A stretch of 64,000 nucleotides of DNA from contig JAJNQB010000001.1 of the NCBI GenBank assembly GCA_021155045.1, positions 186,001 to 250,000 on the forward strand, in the 5' to 3' direction. Made by a program: the position numbers and the translations under genes. Each line of letters opens with the position of its first letter. Position 1 is the stretch's first letter. This DNA is from Arcticibacter sp. (GTDB lineage Bacteria > Bacteroidota > Bacteroidia > 2-12-FULL-35-15). Positions 42,125-50,516 of the stretch are shown here, piece after piece. The notes beneath the pieces were generated by a model. It was not told where the DNA came from. It did not search any database and saw only the letters and a program-made list of their open reading frames with translations.

Positions 42125-43402
42125 TTATTCTATCTTTTGATTTAAAAACAATTCAATATTTTCATAAACATAATCTAAGTCTTCATCGCTTATGCAGTAA
42201 GGAGGCAGTACATAAATGATATTGCCAAGGGGGCGTAAAATAATTCCTTTGGAAATAAAAAAAGAAGAAATTGTTTCTGCAAGTGAATTCAAATAATTTG
42301 TTTCTTCTTTTGTTTTAATTTCAAATGCAATGATTGTTCCTAATTGCCTTGCGTCTGCTATGTTTTTATGGTTTTTAATTTTCTTTAGAAACAAAGAATG
42401 TTTTTTCGAAATATTTTCAATTTGTTTTTCTGGTGTGCCTTCATCAAACAAATCTAAACTTGCTAATGCTGCTGAGCAAGCTGTTGGATTTGCTGTGTAT
42501 GAATGCCCATGAAAAAATGTTTTCATTTTATCATTGCTGATAAATGCGCTGTAAATAAATTCTGCACATGAAGTAACTCCTAGTGGCATTACACCTCCTG
42601 TTATTCCTTTACTCAGGCAAATAATATCTGGTTTGTTAATTAAATAATCACTTGCAAAAAACTTTCCTGTTCTCCCAAATCCCGTCATTACTTCGTCTGC
42701 AATGGTAATAACATTGTTTTGATTACAATGTTTAATTAATGTACCCAGTATTTTTTCGGAATACATTACCATTCCTCCTGCACCCTGAATTAAGGGTTCA
42801 AAAATAAAAGCTGCAATTTCGTTTTCGGCAATAGCTTTTTTTAATTCATCCAATGATTTATTTTCTTGTCCTTCTATTGGAACAGGAATATGAATTACAT
42901 CAAATAAAAGTTTTGAAAAAGGTAAGTTAAATGCATTTCGAGCACCTACACTCATTCCTCCAAATGTGTCGCCATGATAGGCATTTTCAAATGCTATAAT
43001 TTTTGTTTTTGTTTTATTTTGATTGCTCCAAAATTGAAAAGCCATTTTTAAAGCCACTTCTACAGCGGTAGAGCCATTGTCGGAATAAAAAATTTTAGAC
43101 TGATTTTTTGGCAACCGTTTTAATAATCGTTCTGCTAATTCAATAGCTGGTTCATGTGTGAATCCCGAAAATATTGCATGTTCAAGAGTTGCTAATTGTG
43201 CTGCTATTTTTTTTGTTAAATATGGATGAGCGTGTCCGTGAATATTTACCCACCAACTACTCATCGCATCAATATATCTTTTGCCTGATTCATCAAAAAG
43301 GTAAGAACCTTTTCCTTTAACAATAGGAATTGGCAGACTAGCCGTTTTAATTTGTGTAAACGGATGCCATATTACTTTTTTATCTCTTTCTTGTAATGTC
43401 AC
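42125..43402 (-). CDS. bioA: Adenosylmethionine--8-amino-7-oxononanoate transaminase
   Basis: A 425-residue class III PLP aminotransferase that uses SAM as amino donor to make 7,8-diaminopelargonate in biotin synthesis. W12HPFTQ near the start, MSSWWVNIHGHAHP, ENAYHGDTFG, ADEVMTGFGRTGKFF (D236 binds PLP) and the PLP lysine K265 (CLSKGITGG) are as in BioA. The start is GTG, 7 nt after a 14-bp hairpin that separates it from bioD. The bio order on the minus strand is bioB, bioF, bioD, bioA. Confidence 0.95.
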   Translation of the reverse strand: MTLQERDKKVIWHPFTQIKTASLPIPIVKGKGSYLFDESGKRYIDAMSSWWVNIHGHAHPYLTKKIAAQLATLEHAIFSGFTHEPAIELAERLLKRLPKNQSKIFYSDNGSTAVEVALKMAFQFWSNQNKTKTKIIAFENAYHGDTFGGMSVGARNAFNLPFSKLLFDVIHIPVPIEGQENKSLDELKKAIAENEIAAFIFEPLIQGAGGMVMYSEKILGTLIKHCNQNNVITIADEVMTGFGRTGKFFASDYLINKPDIICLSKGITGGVMPLGVTSCAEFIYSAFISNDKMKTFFHGHSYTANPTACSAALASLDLFDEGTPEKQIENISKKHSLFLKKIKNHKNIADARQLGTIIAFEIKTKEETNYLNSLAETISSFFISKGIILRPLGNIIYVLPPYCISDEDLDYVYENIELFLNQKIE

Positions 43403-43409
43403 AAAATAT

Positions 43410-43445
43410 AAATCCCATCAAAAGTATGTAATTTTGATGGGATTT
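43410..43445 (-). promoter_or_regulatory. Perfect 14-bp hairpin between bioD and bioA
   Basis: AAATCCCATCAAAA and TTTTGATGGGATTT pair over 14 bp with an 8-nt loop. On the minus strand it begins 20 bp after the bioD stop and ends 7 nt before the bioA GTG start. It is followed by TATATTTT rather than a long U run. It could attenuate transcription, hide or present the bioA start region, or stabilise the bioD message. It does not resemble a BirA site. Confidence 0.55.
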
Positions 43446-43465
43446 GTAAAGGGTTATTTTTGAGG

Positions 43466-44086
43466 TTATTTATTTTTCAAATATTCAAACTCTTTTGCAT
43501 AACGGGAAATAACTTCCGCATTTAGTTCAGCTTCTTTATTTATACGCCCTAATAATTTTAATCCACTGTAATCAAGAATAATATCCTCAGAAAGTTGATG
43601 AGGTGGACCATTTAAAACTATTCCTAAAATATTCATTCCTCTGTTTTTAAGCGCATCAATGGATAAAAGTGAATGGTTAATACTTCCTAAATAATTTTGG
43701 ATTACTAAAATAACTTCAGCATCAAATTTTTTGATTAGGTCAATCATAAATTCCTTGCGATTCAATGGAACCATCAAGCCTCCTGCGCCTTCAATAATAA
43801 TGTTGTTGTTTGTATTTGGCAAAGAAATTGAATTTACATCTATTTCCATTCCTTCTAGTTCTGCAGCAGCATGAGGGCTCATGTATTGCTTTAACAAATA
43901 GCCTTCTGGATGAAATTTACTTTCAGTATTTGAAACCCATTTTTGAACTTTAGCGGTGTCGGTGGAAAAAAAACTGCCTGTTTGTACTGGTTTCCAATAG
44001 TCTGCTTTTAGTGCTTCTGTTAATACTGCTGATACTACTGTTTTTCCAACATCCGTTCCAATTCCAGTTACAAATATTCTTCTCAT
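43466..44086 (-). CDS. bioD: Dethiobiotin synthase
   Basis: A 206-residue enzyme that closes the ureido ring of dethiobiotin using CO2 and ATP. The P-loop GIGTDVGKTVVSA and WKPVQTGSFF, then IIEGAGGLMVPLNRKEFMIDL, are diagnostic. The frame opens at a TTG (44104), but the ATG at 44086 gives the canonical MRRIFVTGIGTDVGKT start and is chosen. It lies between bioF (61 bp) and bioA (63 bp). Confidence 0.94.
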   Translation of the reverse strand: MRRIFVTGIGTDVGKTVVSAVLTEALKADYWKPVQTGSFFSTDTAKVQKWVSNTESKFHPEGYLLKQYMSPHAAAELEGMEIDVNSISLPNTNNNIIIEGAGGLMVPLNRKEFMIDLIKKFDAEVILVIQNYLGSINHSLLSIDALKNRGMNILGIVLNGPPHQLSEDIILDYSGLKLLGRINKEAELNAEVISRYAKEFEYLKNK

Positions 44087-44147
44087 AAATATGTTTTTAT
44101 ACAAAGATTACAACGAAATTATAACAATTTAGTTACGTAGCAAGTTT

Positions 44148-45287
44148 TTACTTCTCAAAATAATTAACCAAACTTTCAATTAAGATTTCAATCTGTTTTT
44201 TTGTGTTGAAAGAATGTATGCAAACTCTTAATCTTTCTTTCCCTTTTGCTACCGTTGGGCTTAATATTGGTCGGACATCTAGCATTTTTTCTTGTAAATA
44301 TATTGCAAGTGCTTTTGTATTACTATTCCCTCCTGAAATGATGCATTGGATTGGGCTAGAGCTATCTATTAATTCAATATTCTTTATTGCTTTAGCTTGT
44401 TTTTTAAAGTAATTGATGTTTGTTTGTAATTCATTTATTTTGTTTTCACTTTTTTCAAGTAATAGATAAGATTGATTTATTGCTATTAAGCTTTTTATTG
44501 GAAGAGCTGTTGTGTAGATAAATGAGCGGGAGAAATTAATTAAAAAGTTGCGAAGTAAATTACTTCCTAAAACAATTGCTCCATGGCAACCAAGAGCTTT
44601 TCCGAAAGTGTGTACTCTGGCAAATATTTTATTTTCTAAACCTAATTCTTGAATTTTTCCTTTCCCATCATTTTTGGTAATCCCTGTTGCATGTGCCTCA
44701 TCAACGATTAAATTAGCATTGTATTTTGCACATATTTTTTCAATCTCAGCAATTGGGGCTTCATCTCCATCCATTGAATAAACACTTTCAATTGCAACAT
44801 ATATAATCCCTTCTGCTATTTTTAATCGTTCATCCAGATGTTGTAAATCATTGTGTTTAAACATAAATGCTTTTGCACCTGAAAGCCTTATTCCGTCATG
44901 CATAGAAGCGTGTATCAGTTCATCATAAATAATGATATCGTTTTTTTGAAGCACAGCAGAAAACAAACCAATATTCGCATCATAACCCGAATTATAAATT
45001 AATCCCGCTTCTGCATTATGAAAGTTTGCAATCCTTTTTTCAAGTGATTCAGCGTATTCTGTATTACCCGCTAATAATCTAGAACCACCAGAACCGTTTG
45101 TTTTTGATACTAATAAAGAATATTCTTTTTCAATGTTTTGTTGAAGTTCAGTTGAGCTGGCAAATCCTAAATAGTCATTGCTGCAAAAATCAATTAAATT
45201 ATTACTGATAGTTAGTTTACGCAAAGCATTTTGTGCTTCACGTTTTTGAAGTGATTGAGAAAGAAAAGTATGGGCAGAAAAAAACAT
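44148..45287 (-). CDS. bioF: 8-amino-7-oxononanoate synthase
   Basis: A 379-residue PLP enzyme condensing pimeloyl thioester with L-alanine. CSNDYLGFAS, NGSGGSRLLAGN, IYNSGYDANIG, VDEAHATG (D196) and the PLP lysine K230 (VHTFGKALGCHGA) are as expected for the alpha-oxoamine synthase family and for BioF. A -7-like box lies just upstream, suggesting its own promoter rather than read-through from bioB across the repeat block. Confidence 0.93.
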   Translation of the reverse strand: MFFSAHTFLSQSLQKREAQNALRKLTISNNLIDFCSNDYLGFASSTELQQNIEKEYSLLVSKTNGSGGSRLLAGNTEYAESLEKRIANFHNAEAGLIYNSGYDANIGLFSAVLQKNDIIIYDELIHASMHDGIRLSGAKAFMFKHNDLQHLDERLKIAEGIIYVAIESVYSMDGDEAPIAEIEKICAKYNANLIVDEAHATGITKNDGKGKIQELGLENKIFARVHTFGKALGCHGAIVLGSNLLRNFLINFSRSFIYTTALPIKSLIAINQSYLLLEKSENKINELQTNINYFKKQAKAIKNIELIDSSSPIQCIISGGNSNTKALAIYLQEKMLDVRPILSPTVAKGKERLRVCIHSFNTKKQIEILIESLVNYFEK

Positions 45288-45304
45288 CTTCTGATTTTTG
45301 AAAA

Positions 45305-45312
45305 CAAATGTA
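45305..45312 (-). promoter_or_regulatory. Candidate -7 box of the bioF-bioD-bioA unit
   Basis: TACATTTG on the minus strand, an exact TAnnTTTG match, ends 17 bp before the bioF ATG. No TTG is found at -33 spacing. It lies downstream of the repeat block, so transcription from it would be independent of bioB. Confidence 0.4.
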
Positions 45313-45370
45313 AGTAGAATTTAGTAGTTTAATTAATTTTTGCAGTATGCCAAAAAGTAATTTTAAAATA

Positions 45371-45828
45371 TCAGCTCGAGTGTTTTTTTGCAAAACGTAT
45401 CGAGAACAGTTTGTTCCGAATCACATCTCGATACAACTTCCTATGTCAGCCACTCGATGTGACTGAATATTATATTTAAAAGAAAAAGGTCAGTTCGAGT
45501 GTTTTGCTTTTTTGCAAAACGTATCGAGAACTTTTTGTTCCGAATCACATCTCGATACAACTTCCTATGTCAGCCACTCGATGTGACTGAATATTATATT
45601 TAAAAGAGTAAGGTCAGTTCGAGTGTTTTGCTTTTTTGCAAAACGTATCGAGAACGGATTGAAAAAAAGTAAAAAAAAACGCCTATGTACTTTCTCGATA
45701 CATTCGCATACGCGAACACTCGAAAGGACAGCGCACACATAATTTATAAGAAGCAGGTCAGTTCGAGAGTGGATTGTTCCGAATCACATCTCGATACAGC
45801 TTCCTGTGTCAGCCACTCGATGTGACTA
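45371..45828. repeat. Tandem block of four palindromic repeats, family A
   Basis: Four units start with TCAG(T/C)TCGAG at 45371, 45490, 45614 and 45758. Units 1 and 2 (119 and 124 bp) are nearly identical along their length; unit 3 (144 bp) has a different right half ending in CGAACACTCGAAAGGACA; unit 4 (71 bp) lacks the middle but keeps the right half of units 1-2. Each has pairing arms (TTCGAGTG with CACTCGA; GTATCGAGA with TCTCGATAC), so large hairpins are expected. The last unit runs into the bioB stop codon. A fifth copy is at 52697-52817. The 538-bp bioF-bioB interval holds nothing else except the bioF promoter box. Confidence 0.85.
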
Positions 45829-46824
45829 GTTAGTAACAGTTTCTTTTATTTGTGGTTGTTTGCTCCCTTTAAATGCTTTGCGTGGAGTTAATCCAAACAA
45901 CTTAAACATTTCCATATCAGCATTAAACTCTGGATTTGGAGTTGTTAAAAGTTTATCACCAGCAAATATTGAATTTGCGCCAGCTAAAAAACAAAGTGCT
46001 TGCCCTTCCAAACTCATTTGTGTTCTTCCAGCAGAAAGACGAACAACTGTTTTAGGCATAACTATACGAGTTGTAGCAATCATTCTTACCATATCCCAAA
46101 TTGGAACTAAGGGTTGATTTTCAAGTGGTGTTCCAGCAACAGGAACCAATGCGTTGATAGGCACAGATTCTGGCTGTTGTGGCATAGATGACAATGTTTT
46201 TAGCATCTGTACTCTATCTTCTATACTTTCTCCCAATCCAATAATGCCACCAGAACAAACAGAAACTTTTGCTTTACGAACATTTTTAATCGTATCTAAA
46301 CGATCATCATAATTACGAGTGGTTATTATTTTTTTATAGCTTTCTTCTGATGTATCTAAGTTGTGATTATATGCGTATAGTCCGGCATCGGCAAGTTTTT
46401 GTGCTTGGCTTTCTGTTAGCATTCCAAGTGTGCAGCACACTTCCATTCCTTTTTGGTTTACAACTTTAACCATTTCTAAAACACGATCAAAATCTCTGTT
46501 GTCACGTACTTCACGCCAAGCAGCGCCCATGCATAAGCGTGATGCTCCTCCTTCTTTTGCTTTGTCAGCAGCATCGCTAACTTCATTCACAGTCATTAAT
46601 TTATGAACCTCAATTCCTGTATTATATCTTGCTGCTTGTGGGCAATAGCTACAATCTTCTGCACAACCTCCTGTTTTTATCGACAATAAGGAGCTAACCT
46701 GAACTTCATTTGCTTCATTAAATTCGCGATGAATACTTTGTGCTTTAAATACCAATTCTAATAAAGGAGTATTGTAAACATCTAATATTTCTTCAACTGT
46801 CCAGTTATTGCGTACTGCTGTCAT
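45826..46824 (-). CDS. bioB: Biotin synthase
   Basis: A 332-residue radical SAM enzyme inserting sulfur into dethiobiotin. The [4Fe-4S]-binding cysteines C54, C58 and C61 (GGCAEDCSYCPQ) are intact; YNHNLDTSEESY, CSGGIIGLGESIEDRV, NALVPVAGTPL and RLSAGRTQMSLEGQALCFLAGANSIFAGDKLLTT supply the remaining BioB signature, including the second-cluster Cys and the Arg ligand. The stop TAG coincides with the edge of the repeat block. TAAATTTG (minus strand, 46853-46846) lies 21 bp before the start as a possible -7 box. Confidence 0.96.
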   Translation of the reverse strand: MTAVRNNWTVEEILDVYNTPLLELVFKAQSIHREFNEANEVQVSSLLSIKTGGCAEDCSYCPQAARYNTGIEVHKLMTVNEVSDAADKAKEGGASRLCMGAAWREVRDNRDFDRVLEMVKVVNQKGMEVCCTLGMLTESQAQKLADAGLYAYNHNLDTSEESYKKIITTRNYDDRLDTIKNVRKAKVSVCSGGIIGLGESIEDRVQMLKTLSSMPQQPESVPINALVPVAGTPLENQPLVPIWDMVRMIATTRIVMPKTVVRLSAGRTQMSLEGQALCFLAGANSIFAGDKLLTTPNPEFNADMEMFKLFGLTPRKAFKGSKQPQIKETVTN

Positions 46825-46845
46825 ATTTGCTTGATTTTATTTTCA

Positions 46846-46853
46846 CAAATTTA
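46846..46853 (-). promoter_or_regulatory. Candidate -7 box of bioB
   Basis: TAAATTTG on the minus strand matches TAnnTTTG and lies 21 bp upstream of the bioB start. The -33 partner was not found and the box sits in the 33-bp gap behind the LD-carboxypeptidase gene, so confidence is low. Confidence 0.3.
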
Positions 46854-46857
46854 TTAA

Positions 46858-47754
46858 TTAATTTTTAAAAAGCACGTTCTTTTCTTTTATCTCTAATTGT
46901 GAATTTTTCCCAAAAACAAGAGCTAAATTTCTATCTATATGTCCGCAAGGAAAGCCAAAGCATACAGGATAATTATATTCTTTGACTGCATCAAAAATAA
47001 TTTCTTCAGCAGTTTTCCCGAATAGGATAGTATTATCTTTCATATCACTCATTCCACCAACAATCAACCCCGCTAAATCGTTTAATTTACCGGAGCGTTT
47101 GAGGCTTATCATCATCCTATCAATGTGGTATAAATACTCATCTAAATCTTCTATAAATAATATTTTTCCTTTTGTGTTAATATCAGAAATGCTTCCTGAA
47201 AGGGCATATAACAAAGATAAATTACCTCCAACAATAGTTCCTTCTAATTTCCCTAATCGATTTAAGGGATGTGTTTTTACTTCATAACTGAAATTTTCTC
47301 CAAAAAGTAATTTTTGTAAACTTTCTGTTGCTTCTTTATTAACAGAAAAATTAATAGGCATGGTTGCGTGTATTGTTTGATAGCCTAAGTTATGAAGGTG
47401 AGAATGCAAAACGGTGATATCACTATAACCAATTATCCATTTTGGATTTTGTTTGAATTTTGTAAAATCAAGTTTGTCAATTATTCTAATAGTACCATAG
47501 CCTCCTCTTGCACTAATGATAGCTCTTATGGATGAATCATTAAGCATAGTTTGTAAATCTTCTGCTCGATCATTATCCGTTCCAGAAAATTGGTTGTCAG
47601 TATTAAATAAATTTTTACTTAACACTACCTCAAGCCCCCAACTTTTTAAAATATCAATAGCAGGTTGTAACTCATCTTTGCTGATTTTTCGAGCACAAGC
47701 AACAATTGCAATTTTGTCGCCTTTTTTTAAATAGGATGGTTGAATTAAATTCAT
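46858..47754 (-). CDS. ldcA: LD-carboxypeptidase (S66 family)
   Basis: A 298-residue muramoyltetrapeptide carboxypeptidase-like enzyme (LdcA type) that removes the terminal D-Ala from tetrapeptides during wall recycling. PSYLKKGDKIAIVACA opens the fold; ARGGYGTIRII and the nucleophile S111 in IGYSDITVLHSHL are diagnostic, with VGGNLSLLYALSGS and IEDLDEYLYHIDRM following. No signal peptide, so cytosolic. It precedes bioB on the minus strand. Whether it is an LdcA recycling enzyme or an MccF-type immunity peptidase cannot be decided from this sequence alone; LdcA is more likely. Confidence 0.87.
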   Translation of the reverse strand: MNLIQPSYLKKGDKIAIVACARKISKDELQPAIDILKSWGLEVVLSKNLFNTDNQFSGTDNDRAEDLQTMLNDSSIRAIISARGGYGTIRIIDKLDFTKFKQNPKWIIGYSDITVLHSHLHNLGYQTIHATMPINFSVNKEATESLQKLLFGENFSYEVKTHPLNRLGKLEGTIVGGNLSLLYALSGSISDINTKGKILFIEDLDEYLYHIDRMMISLKRSGKLNDLAGLIVGGMSDMKDNTILFGKTAEEIIFDAVKEYNYPVCFGFPCGHIDRNLALVFGKNSQLEIKEKNVLFKN

Positions 47755-47839
47755 TTTTCAATTCTTGTTTTACAAAAGTAATCGGATATTTGTAAAAAAT
47801 ATTGTTCTTTTTTACTTATTTGAATGACATTGCGAATTT

Positions 47840-47873
47840 GTTATTTCGATCCGCCAGTTCGCGGAGAGAAATC
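47840..47873. repeat. Half copy of palindromic repeat family B
   Basis: GTTATTTCGATCCGCCAGTT followed by CGCGGAGAGAAATC matches one arm of the hairpin at 36079-36161. It lies just upstream of the globin gene; translating through it would give a false N-terminal extension. Confidence 0.55.
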
Positions 47874-47895
47874 GTACAATTTAATAAATAATAAT

Positions 47896-48249
47896 ATGAC
47901 AAAAACCGATATAAATTCACCTGATGATGTAACAAAGCTAATCAAAACTTTTTACGATAAGCTTCTTGTTAGTTCAATCAAACATCATTTTGTTCATTTG
48001 AATTTGAATGAACATTTGCCAAGAGTGGATAGCTTTTGGAATGCAACCCTTTTTTCTGAATATGCTTATGCAAATAATTTGATGGAAAAACACATGCATC
48101 TTCCATTTCAAAAAGAAGATTTTAAAGTATGGTTAAAGTTATTTTGGGAGAGCGTAGATGAACTATATGTTGGGGTTAATGCAGAAACCACAAAAAACAG
48201 AGCATCTAGTATCGCTTATATTATGCAAAAGAAATTACTCAAAGATTAA
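47896..48249 (+). CDS. Group III truncated haemoglobin-like globin
   Basis: A 117-residue 2-on-2 globin. IKTFYDKLLVSSIKHHFVHLNLNEHLPRVDSFWNATLF contains the B/E helix residues and FWN-type pattern, then HMHLPFQKEDFKVWLKLFWESVDELYVG provides the F-G helix with the candidate proximal His and the Trp typical of group III. Roles proposed for the family are NO or O2 handling. The frame is open to 47824, but those codons lie in a dispersed repeat, so the ATG at 47896 is chosen. Single gene, no obvious partner. Confidence 0.82.
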   Translation: MTKTDINSPDDVTKLIKTFYDKLLVSSIKHHFVHLNLNEHLPRVDSFWNATLFSEYAYANNLMEKHMHLPFQKEDFKVWLKLFWESVDELYVGVNAETTKNRASSIAYIMQKKLLKD

Positions 48250-48326
48250 TCATTATATTTGCTATCTGAAGTCAAAAGAGGTTTAAGTTAAAATTTTAAA
48301 ACAATTTTACTTTGATTCTTTTGACT

Positions 48327-48354
48327 TTTGAATTAATATTTTTGAATTAATATT
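48327..48354 (+). promoter_or_regulatory. 14-bp tandem duplication at the metG start, with candidate promoter
   Basis: TTTGAATTAATATT occurs twice in direct tandem, ending 1 bp before the metG ATG. The junction creates TATTTTTG (48337-48344), a TAnnTTTG match, with TTG at 48312-48314 giving a 22-bp spacer. If this is the promoter the leader would be only a few bases long. The duplication may have formed or altered the start-site region. Confidence 0.4.
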
Positions 48355-48355
48355 T

Positions 48356-50485
48356 ATGTCCTCAAAATATAAAAGAAATTTAGTTACAGCCGCATTACCT
48401 TACGCAAATGGTCCTGTTCATATCGGACATTTAGCGGGTTGTTATTTACCGGCTGATATTTATGTACGTTATTTGCGATCAAAAGGTGAAGATGTAAAAT
48501 TTATTTGTGGTTCAGATGAACATGGCGTACCTATTACTATTAAAGCTAAAAAAGAAGGAATAACTCCTCAGGAAGTGGTAGATAAGTACCATAAAATAAT
48601 GGGCGATGCTTTTAAAGAATTTGGAATTTCATTTGATATCTATTCTCGTACTTCATCCAAAACACATCACGAAACAGCATCAGAATTTTTTAAAACACTT
48701 TACGATAAAGGAGTTTTTATAGAAGAAGTTACAGAACAATATTTTGACGAAAAAGCAAATCAGTTTTTAGCGGATAGGTATATTGTTGGTACTTGTCCAA
48801 AATGTGCCAACGATAGTGCTTATGGTGACCAATGTGAAAAGTGCGGAACATCATTGAGCCCAACGGAATTAATAAATCCAAAATCTACTTTGAGTGGAGA
48901 AAAGCCTGTTTTGAAAAGAACAAAAAATTGGTTTTTGCCTTTGGATAAAATGCAACCTCAAATTGAAAAATTTATTGATGCCCACAAAGATTGGAAGGCT
49001 AACGTTTATGGACAGTGTAAGAGTTGGTTGAATGCTGGTTTGCAGCCAAGAGCAATGACACGTGATTTAGATTGGGGAGTGAAAGTCCCGATAGAAGGTG
49101 CCGATGGAAAAGTATTATATGTGTGGTTCGATGCTCCAATCGGATATATTTCGGCTACGAAAGAATTTTTTGAGAATCAAGAATTAAGAATCAAGAATCA
49201 AGACGCAAAACGCGGAGAAAAAGCTGGAGAAAAAATCGGAGTACTACCAGACAATAAAGAATGGGAATTGTATTGGAAAGATAAGGAGACGAAGCTTGTT
49301 CACTTTATTGGTAAAGATAATATTGTTTTTCATTGCATTATCTTTCCAGCTATGTTAATGGCAGAAGGTTCGTACATTCTTCCTGAGAATGTTCCAGCAA
49401 ATGAATTTTTGAATTTAGAAGGAGACAAGATTTCTACATCACGTAATTGGGCAGTTTGGCTACATGAATATTTATTGGAGTTTAAAGACAAACAAGATAT
49501 TTTAAGATACACGCTTTGTGCGAATGCTCCTGAAACAAAAGATAACGATTTTACTTGGAAAGATTTTCAAGCAAAAAACAACAATGAACTTGTTGCTATA
49601 CTTGGAAATTTTGTAAACAGAACTTTAGTATTAACTCACAAATATTATAATGGAATAGTTCCTGAAGCTGCTGAATACACAAAAGCTGATGTTTTACTAC
49701 TAGAAGAAATTTCAAAATATCCAGCAAAAATTGCTGCAAGCATTGAACAATATCGTTTTCGAGAAGCATTATCGGAATTGATGAATTTAGCTCGATTGGG
49801 TAATAAATATTTAGCAGATAATGAACCTTGGACGCTGATAAAAACAGATGAAAAAAGAGTGCAAATCATTATGAATTTGTCATTACAAATTTCAGCTAAC
49901 CTTTCTGTTTTAATGGAACCGTTCTTGCCATTTACATCAAAAAAATTAAGTGAAATGCTTAATCTAAATAAAGGACTAAAATGGCAAGATGCAACACGAA
50001 CAGATTTACTTTTAGCTGGACACCAAATTAATTCTGCTGCATTACTATTTGATAAAATCGAAGATGTAACCATTGAAGCACAAATTCAAAAATTAGCCGA
50101 TTCTAAAAAAATGAACGAATCTGAAAATTTAAAGGGAGAAATTCAAAATTCAAAAGAGGAAATCACTTTTGATGATTTTTCTAAAATGGATATTCGTGTA
50201 GGAACTATTTTAGAAGCAGAAAAAGTACCTAAAGCGGATAAGCTTTTAAAATTAAAAATCGATACAGGTATTGATGTAAGAACAGTAGTGTCTGGTATTG
50301 CTGCTAATTATAAACCCGAAGATATTATTGGTCAGCAAGTATCTATATTAATAAACCTTGCACCAAGAAAAATAAAAGGTATCGAAAGCCAAGGGATGAT
50401 ATTGATGGCAGAAAACAAAGCAGGAGAATTAAGTTTTGTGTCGCCTACAAAAGAAAACATGAATAATGGTGGTGCTGTAAAATAA
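48356..50485 (+). CDS. metG: Methionyl-tRNA synthetase
   Basis: A 709-residue class I synthetase. HIGH (22-25 in NGPVHIGHL), a zinc knuckle (CPKCAND...QCEKCG, about 147-163), KISTS (about 356) as the KMSKS equivalent and the C-terminal EMAP/Trbp111-type tRNA-binding domain (from about 604, FDDFSKMDIRVGTILEAEKVPKADKLL) give the full length form. At 273-283, where relatives have a short loop, the gene carries four 7-bp repeats (49175-49202) that encode a hydrophilic insertion (ENQELRIKNQDAKRGEKAGE). The rest is canonical. Preceded by a tandem duplication. Confidence 0.97.
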   Translation: MSSKYKRNLVTAALPYANGPVHIGHLAGCYLPADIYVRYLRSKGEDVKFICGSDEHGVPITIKAKKEGITPQEVVDKYHKIMGDAFKEFGISFDIYSRTSSKTHHETASEFFKTLYDKGVFIEEVTEQYFDEKANQFLADRYIVGTCPKCANDSAYGDQCEKCGTSLSPTELINPKSTLSGEKPVLKRTKNWFLPLDKMQPQIEKFIDAHKDWKANVYGQCKSWLNAGLQPRAMTRDLDWGVKVPIEGADGKVLYVWFDAPIGYISATKEFFENQELRIKNQDAKRGEKAGEKIGVLPDNKEWELYWKDKETKLVHFIGKDNIVFHCIIFPAMLMAEGSYILPENVPANEFLNLEGDKISTSRNWAVWLHEYLLEFKDKQDILRYTLCANAPETKDNDFTWKDFQAKNNNELVAILGNFVNRTLVLTHKYYNGIVPEAAEYTKADVLLLEEISKYPAKIAASIEQYRFREALSELMNLARLGNKYLADNEPWTLIKTDEKRVQIIMNLSLQISANLSVLMEPFLPFTSKKLSEMLNLNKGLKWQDATRTDLLLAGHQINSAALLFDKIEDVTIEAQIQKLADSKKMNESENLKGEIQNSKEEITFDDFSKMDIRVGTILEAEKVPKADKLLKLKIDTGIDVRTVVSGIAANYKPEDIIGQQVSILINLAPRKIKGIESQGMILMAENKAGELSFVSPTKENMNNGGAVK
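49175..49202 (+). repeat. Heptanucleotide tandem repeat inside metG
   Basis: Four units of 7 bp: AATCAAG, AATTAAG, AATCAAG, AATCAAG. Gain or loss of a single unit would shift the metG frame, so copy number should be under strong constraint in this essential gene. It encodes part of a hydrophilic insert in the catalytic core's connective loop. Confidence 0.8.
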
Positions 50486-50516
50486 TAAACATCCCTTTCA
50501 GGGAATTCAACAAATC

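Noticed and set aside
43410..43445. BirA operator or biotin riboswitch
   Set aside because: The stem sequence does not match the TTGTAAC-type BirA half site, and no known biotin riboswitch class applies; reported only as an unexplained hairpin.
45371..45828. CRISPR array in the bioB-bioF gap
   Set aside because: Units are 71-144 bp, internally palindromic and joined without regular unique spacers; no cas genes are nearby. They match dispersed intergenic repeats instead, with a further copy at 52.7 kb.
47824..47895. N-terminal extension of the globin (24 extra residues)
   Set aside because: The extra codons lie inside the half copy of repeat family B and do not resemble a globin; the ATG at 47896 gives the normal start.
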